A stretch of 64,000 nt of DNA from Austropuccinia psidii. Taxonomy: Eukaryota; Basidiomycota; Pucciniomycetes; Pucciniales; Sphaerophragmiaceae. Numbering within the stretch: the first letter of the stretch is position 1; every line of letters starts with the position of its first letter. Of this stretch, positions 58,068 to 64,000 are shown in pieces. Below the pieces are notes generated by a model. The model did no database searches. It had not been told where the DNA came from and was given only the letters and a program-made list of their open reading frames with translations. The position numbers were made by a program, and so were the translations under genes. The stretch covers positions 1-64,000 of the forward strand of contig JALGQZ010000006.1 of the NCBI GenBank assembly GCA_023105745.1, written 5' to 3'.

Positions 58068-60815
58068 CAGTCTTTCAGCCTGAATTACTATTTTTGATGT
58101 AAAAATAACTAAGAGGGCCAAAAGAGATCACAGAGAGCCAGGGTAGCCAGCTTCTGAGGCCTCTGTGGAGTGAAAGGCTCAAAATATGTGAATTTCTTCT
58201 GATCTTAGTCTAATTCGTCTACTAAAAACGTTTGGGAAGCTTTTTCTTAAGTCCAAGTCCCATTGAATCATGACAAACTGGAAAATAAGCTGCTATTTTG
58301 ATTTGAAAAGGAGGTAATGAGCAGCTTTTACTCCTGTAACCATGTATATTATTTATTATTTTCCATGAATAAGCCCAATAATAGTGATTAAAACTGTTTG
58401 GATAATAGTTTCAATTGTATCACCTCATGACAACCAGTTGTCATTATACTATTTATGTGTACTAAATAGAAAATGAAGTAAAAATTCTAAAATTAATTCA
58501 AAATAAAATTGTTAATTAACCCTTATGAAAATTTTTAAAAGGAAATGGGAAAATAGAAGAGCCAAGCTAAAGCCAAAGATAAAAATTAATTAATAATTAG
58601 AATTTAAAGTTTGACTTACAGTACATTTTTGATGATTTAATTTGAAATACCAAATCCCCAAAATTCACATAAAATACAAACTGTGATGAAATTTCTAATA
58701 TAATAAATTTGAGAGAGAAATTTTTACCTTGAAAGAAATTATTAATTAAAGTAGTTACTTAATTATTTTTTAACCATAAATGGGTTGGTGGCCACATAAA
58801 ATCATTCAATTAGGTAATTATGATAATTCTAGCTAACAAAAAGTGATGTAATCATAAATCAAAAAGAGATCATTGGGTTCTCATTCACCAATAATTTAGT
58901 TTTCTCAATTGTGTGCCTATTTGATATTGCTTAGACTTAAAAGGAGCTTTCTATTGATTTTTTTCCAGAAATCATTATTATATTTGAGTTAAATCATTAA
59001 GTAATGAATAAAACTGGTAGGTATTAGCTATCAAAATTGTTCTTAAGTATCTTAATATTTCAAATCAAGAATTTTCAATTTTCAAATAAAGAATGAAGAC
59101 ATTAAATCACAGAATATTACTATTGAAAATAGTATTTAACTATTAACTGGTATATTATTGTTTAAATTTAACTTTTTATTATTTAAATCCACAAATAATC
59201 TATCAAAGCACTCTAAAAGATATTTTCAACATATTCTTAGAGTACTAATGACTAATTTATTAAATTCTTCAATTTTTTTCATTAAAATTTTCATTTCTTC
59301 AAGAATTTACTATGAAAATTGGTGAAAGCACATAAGCCTTTTAGTAAAAACACAAAATGAATTCCCTAGGCCCCTTTTAAAACAAAAAAGTGTTTTGGGA
59401 AAAAAACTTCCAAATATCCTCCCCAAAAAAACCCCTTAACCCTTTTTTGTAATACATTATTTCACATCCCCCACAAAAAAACACACACAAATAATCCCCA
59501 AGCTTTCCCATCCCCAAAAAAATACACACAAATAATCCCACATATTTCCTGCCCCAAAATATTTTTTTCAAAAACCCCATTCCAAAACAATTTTCTTTCT
59601 TTTTTTCTCAAAATAAAGTGCCTAAAAAATATCTTTAACGTCTTCTTACTTCACCAGTAATCCAACTCACAATTTCTTCCTTTCCCTATTCAATTAACTA
59701 TAACTTTCACCTAGCTTGTTTCACTTTTAATAACTATTATCCCCTGGTTTTCATATTTTGAGTAGCTCTTTCCTAATTTCATGATTCCCAAATCCCACCT
59801 TTGTCATTAAAAATTTCTAAACCCCTACTGAAGGTGAATTTCAGACCCTCGAGATTATTTGGAAGCATGTTCATAATGTTTTCAGGGGACAGGGGTATGC
59901 TGTGCCCACCCAGAGGTCTAATATGACCCAAAATCAAATTGCAATAGTTTTTGATAGGTCTGAAAAAGATGAATTCAAGAATAAGGGAATTTTCCATTTT
60001 CCAATATTCCTCCCCTTTTAACAGAAAACCCACTATTTTAGAGGTTGAGTCAGATTGAAATTATAATTATTTTCTTCTATATACAAGTTATCACAGTCTT
60101 CCCCCTTCTCAGTATTAATTATTGCATAAATATCACCTAAGTCAGTTTTTTTATGAAGAAATATGGCAATTTTGTAGTGAAAAACAGTAATATTACAAAT
60201 GTGAACAAAAATAATTTCAAAAAAAATCACTTTTTTCACCTACACTTTTCCTACCCAAAAAAACTCCCAAGAATATTGTCTTCTAGTTTTTGATTCTCAA
60301 GATTTACCCTTTCATTTTTTTAAAAAAATAAGGAAATTCATAAGTGGGAAGTTCTTCAATTATCTTTTGAAAAAGAATTGGCCATTTTGACAAACTGGCC
60401 AACTCAGAGAAATTTGGAAAAAAATCTATGAAAAAATTTGGGGATCTTAACATCCCACAAAACAAAATATGGCCAAAAAAAGATTTCCTCACAACTAGGC
60501 CTGAATAATTTTGTTTTAACAATCAGGTCACTAAATTGCTTTTATTAAAACCATTTATAATAATTACTTTTGAAAGAGATAATTATTCATAAAAATGATT
60601 TAATATTACTTTAATAGGAAGCCGTATTATTTGATATTTTTTAAGGGATTGTAGTAAAAAAATACTTCTTAATGTTATAATTACTGGTAGTGTATAAAAA
60701 GAAAAAGAATCAGTTACGTGTGGCTATAATAGGACTATCTATCATATCTAATAATAACAGTCAGAGTAACCTTAATTACTAGTGATATTAAAAAGAGTTT
60801 CATAGGGAAACTTTA
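58068..60815 (+). repeat. LTR-like repeat family 3, copy B, interrupted by a TIR element
   Basis: It aligns with 1-1450 from 'aagagggccaaaagaga' (58111) to 59313, then again from 60554 ('tttataataattac') to about 60815 ('gtttcataggg'). The break is the 1.24-kb insertion listed next. Non-coding. The right edge is less certain than in copies A and C because it diverges after 'tttcata'. Confidence 0.65.
59314..60553. mobile_element. Second short TIR element, related to the one at 2001
   Basis: The left end 'attggtgaaagcacataagc' then 'cttttagtaaaaacac' repeats the doubled motif seen in the TIR at 2001. The right end, read inverted, contains 'gacctgattgtt' and 'aaaattattcaggcct', matching the subterminal 'aacctgattttt...aaaattcctcaggctc' of the first element. 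Candidate 8-bp duplications are TTTACTAT (59306-59313) and TTTATAAT (60554-60561), 6 of 8 matching. Like the first, it lies inside an LTR-like repeat. It has no coding capacity and no ATGCCAT satellite. More diverged than the first copy. Confidence 0.6.
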
Positions 60816-61495
60816 AAATATAAAATTGACATTACAACAGAAATATTATTGCTATTGAGGAAAAGAAAAGATATTCCACACAAGATGAACAAAAATGTAA
60901 TATGGGTTCCAGAGTTGAATTCCATTTTTAAAATCTATCAGCCTTATTAATCATTAACTACTATATCTAAATTGTGAGTAATGTAAAAAAGTTCTTCTAA
61001 TAAATGTTTGAGTTATGAATTGTTAGATCAGAGAAGGAGGTAATGATAGACTTATTAACAGAATTGGTGAGAATTTGCAAACGTATCTTAAAGAAACTCT
61101 CTGAGTAAGCTACAAGTATAAACACCTACTTGAAAGAGGTATGACTCCTTATATTAATATTAAATATTCTCTATTTAAGTTGAGAATTGATCTTCAATGA
61201 ATGAAATTATTGATTAATATTTCAGTTATTATTTGTTTTTTATGATAAAGAGATTTATAAATAAATAATAAGATTGGCTTCCACTACAAACCTTTGAAAT
61301 TATAATTTTTTATTAGTTTTGTAAAATAGAGAATCCTTCAGGTATCCATTTTTATCAATTTAAAAACTTTCCATGTTTTTAACTAACCTTTTAATATTAG
61401 AAATATAAAAAAAATGAAACAAATATTGAAAATTATTTTCTAAGGTATGCTTGAGATTTATTTCCAAAAAATTTGGGTAATTTTATAATTTTAGT

Positions 61496-61775
61496 TTATT
61501 GAAAAACAATGCATGGCTATTCAAAAAATGTGATTTGAATTATTGGAAAAATTTGTTTTTTAATTCAAATTTTTCAACCTCTACATGGAATGCACAAAAT
61601 TCAAATTTTTTATTGAACAAAGCAATAGTTATTCAAAAAATTCAAGTTGAACTATCTGAAGGATTTTTTGCGAATTTGAATTTTTCTACCTCTGATGATA
61701 TCTAAAAAATTCAAATTTTTTTATTGAAAAAAGGATTTATGTGTGAAATTAAGTTTGAACTATTTGAAGAATTGA
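61496..61775 (+). repeat. Tandem repeat, about 2.4 units of ~112 bp
   Basis: TTATTGAA recurs at 61496, 61610 and 61721. Within each unit 'tattcaaaaaat', then 'gaactat' or 'gaattat' and 'ttcaa/gaatttttc' recur in the same order. Confidence 0.7.
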
Positions 61776-62859
61776 GTAAATTGAAATGAAATTAAATCAA
61801 AATTATTTTAAATTGATAACAAGTAACAAAAAATAAGTAAAAATTGTTTCAAGTGATGGTAATTAATTAAGATTGATTCCAAATAATAAGAATTAATTCC
61901 AATTTGAACTGATTATAATTGACTAAAATGAATTAAAATTAACAACAAGAAATTTAATTACCATTTATTTTAAAGAATTAGAATCGATTAATATTAGTTT
62001 ATTTTAAATTAAGATACATTAAAAACAATTATAATGAACTAACAAAGAAATGAAATTACTCAAAATTAATCAATATTTAATAAAAACTCATTAAAAGTAA
62101 GCAAAATAAATTCAAATTATTAAATATCTACTAATATTTATCGAAATAGATTTAAATTGATTAAAATTAATTTGAGCCTACTCAGATTTATCAAAATTAA
62201 ACAAACTTAGTTACAATTAATCAAAATTAATGAAGATTCAGTAAAACTGTATTATAATTAACTGATTAAAAATAATGGAAATTACTTGAAATTAATTATA
62301 ATCAATTTGAAAGGATGATAATAAATCAAAAATCAATAAGATTAATTTGAATCAATTTAAAATAATTGAAAACAATGTAAATTAATTGACAATAATTCAA
62401 ATTAGCTCTAAGATTTATTAAAAATAATTAAAATTAATTAAAATTAATTAACATTAATCAAGATTCATTGAAAGAAACCAGAAATAATTTGAATTAGTTA
62501 TAGTTAATATTTTTCAATTCAGATTATTCAGTAAAATTTATGAAAATTATTACAAATTAAAGTTCATTAAGGCTCCTTAAAATTAATTGACCTCTATTAA
62601 AAATAGAAATAAATGAAAATTGTTATATTTAAATGAAATGAAATAAGATAAGTAAAGTCAAATAAAATGAATTTAACCAAAAATAATTTAACCAAAAATA
62701 ATTAAAATTATTTAAGAATAATTATCATTATCTGAAATAAATCAAAATTAAGGAAGCTTAATTACCATTAATTGAAATTAATTGAAAGTAATTCAAAGTA
62801 AAGAAAATTATTTAAATTCTATTACTTATTATTATCTCCCTGTATTGTTTATTATTAAT

Positions 62860-63483
62860 GGCTTGTCTATTAGATATGTGATTTTGAACTTTCAGTATTT
62901 ATTATTTATTTTATATTTAAGATTTTATCAATTGTTTCATTCATAATTTATCTTTAAAAAGTACATTTTTTATTTTATTATCTATATTTTATGTTATTCA
63001 TTATGTATTTTTATTAATCATTTTTTCTATATTTTCTATTAATTTTCTCTACAAACTATAAATTATATTTTATTTATTATTTATTTTATTTATTACTTAT
63101 TTTATTTATTATTTATGTTATTTATTATTCATTTTTATCAATCATAATTCATTTATTCAAATTATATTTTATATTTTTGTATTATTTATTTTAAATAATC
63201 ATATTTTATAATTAAGTTACAACTTATTTTTCATAAATTATATTTTATATGTTATTTATTATTTATTGTTATTGATCATGTTTTATAGGTTATTCATTGT
63301 TTATCTTTATTAATCATCTTTCATATACATGAATTATGATTTATATTTTAATTATGTATTCTTATTAATCACTTTTTATATTTTACTTATCCTTTATTTC
63401 GAAAAATTATATTCTATATTTTATTCATCATTTATTTTCATTAATTATGATTTATAACTTGTTTATCATTTATTCTTATGATT
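62860..63483 (+). repeat. Degenerate tandem repeat of TTATTAATCAT/TTTATTATTTAT words
   Basis: ATTAATCA-type words recur near 63013, 63136, 63194, 63271, 63309, 63363 and 63440, with spacings near multiples of 19-20 or 38-40 bases. It is immediately next to repeat family 3 copy C and may be that element's internal low-complexity part. Confidence 0.5.
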
Positions 63484-64000
63484 TGTAAGATTTGTCTATG
63501 AAACTGATGATAATATTACTATTAATCAACAGTACTATGACTGTTCTTATGAAATATAATAACAAAATGTTATTATAACCACAATTAAATAATTAAAGAA
63601 TTATTTCTTTCACGTGTTAAACACTACTAGTGATTTTAACAGTGAGCAAGTAATTGTCTACAAGAATCGATTACAAAAAGATTTTCATAATAAAACTTCT
63701 TTTATTAAAATAATAAAATTATTTTAATATATAATTATCTTTTGCAAGAATAACTATAATGATAATTCTTGAAGAAAACTAATTTTAGAGAAACACTTTA
63801 AGAATTAAAAATAAATCACTCACTAATATTCCAAAGAGCTTATTGAAAGATAAGATAGAGAGATTTGACATAGAATTGTGGATTCTAACAATCAAAATGA
63901 ATTTATAACAGTATTGCAACAATATATAGTTGGATTCTATTATTTTACGTCTTTCTGATTGATTATTAAAGATTTAAAACACTTAAGAATAGCTATAACT
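63484..64000 (-). repeat. LTR-like repeat family 3, copy C (cut by window end)
   Basis: The minus strand matches 1040-1450, for example 'attagtgagtgatt' and 'tcttgtagacaattac'. It ends at 63484 in CTTACA, comparable to ATATCACA at 1450 in copy A. It continues beyond the window. Confidence 0.7.

Larger units (their letters stand above)
60816..63483. other. Extremely AT-rich, low-complexity region
   Basis: No gene. 61780-62830 is an irregular mosaic of AATTAAAATTAATT-like words, purine-rich on the plus strand; 62860-63483 is T-rich. Two tandem-repeat zones are listed separately. The 68-codon ORF at 61499 is a by-product of the tandem repeat. Confidence 0.6.

Noticed and set aside
1..64000. tRNA, rRNA or other structural RNA genes
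   Set aside because: I looked for tRNA-like cloverleaf cores and conserved rRNA segments by eye and saw none; a covariance-model search would be needed to exclude them.

Overview
The window is a repeat-dominated, very AT-rich stretch of a fungal nuclear chromosome, almost certainly a rust fungus (Pucciniales). From memory, the gag, pol and antisense-ORF peptides closely resemble repeat-derived proteins annotated in very large numbers in Austropuccinia psidii (myrtle rust). That species call is recall, not a search result. A run of exactly 500 N (30646-31145) marks a scaffold gap.

Nearly all the DNA is nested mobile elements. Family 1 is a Ty3/gypsy chromovirus-like retrotransposon with ~1.8-1.95 kb LTRs. 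It is present as a minus-strand copy (about 1465-12689), a plus-strand copy (47563-57787) and a solo LTR (16388-18152); a second solo LTR (34852-36672) belongs to a related subfamily. Family 2 is a Ty3/gypsy chromovirus with a chromodomain and ~2.1 kb LTRs. It is complete at its ends at 32457-45091 (minus strand, perfect 5-bp target duplication) and occurs as relics at 14242-16386, 18153-19343 and 30018-30645. A third LTR-like repeat lies at 1-1450, 58068-60815 and 63484-64000. Two related short TIR elements (2001-3461 and 59314-60553) sit inside LTRs; the first is filled with a palindromic satellite. A hAT transposase relic lies at 31690-31950.

The most interesting unit is a 6.03 kb PIF/Harbinger-type DNA transposon at 19344-25373 with 26/27-matching TIRs. 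It carries a Myb/SANT-like plus coiled-coil gene, a gene resembling TET/JBP-family 2-oxoglutarate/Fe(II) dioxygenases, and a converging DDE transposase gene. All three are decayed by a few stops and frameshifts, several explicable as CpG transitions. A transposon carrying a putative DNA-base oxidase as cargo, in a genome whose repeats look CpG-depleted, is the main candidate for an undescribed system.

The only intact host-type gene I can support is a six-exon THEM6-like (4HBT hotdog) thioesterase gene at 26605-27982 (338 aa), a GC-richer island between the transposon and an AT-rich spacer. Every retroelement ORF examined has disabling changes, so the window reads as old, silenced heterochromatin with one surviving gene.
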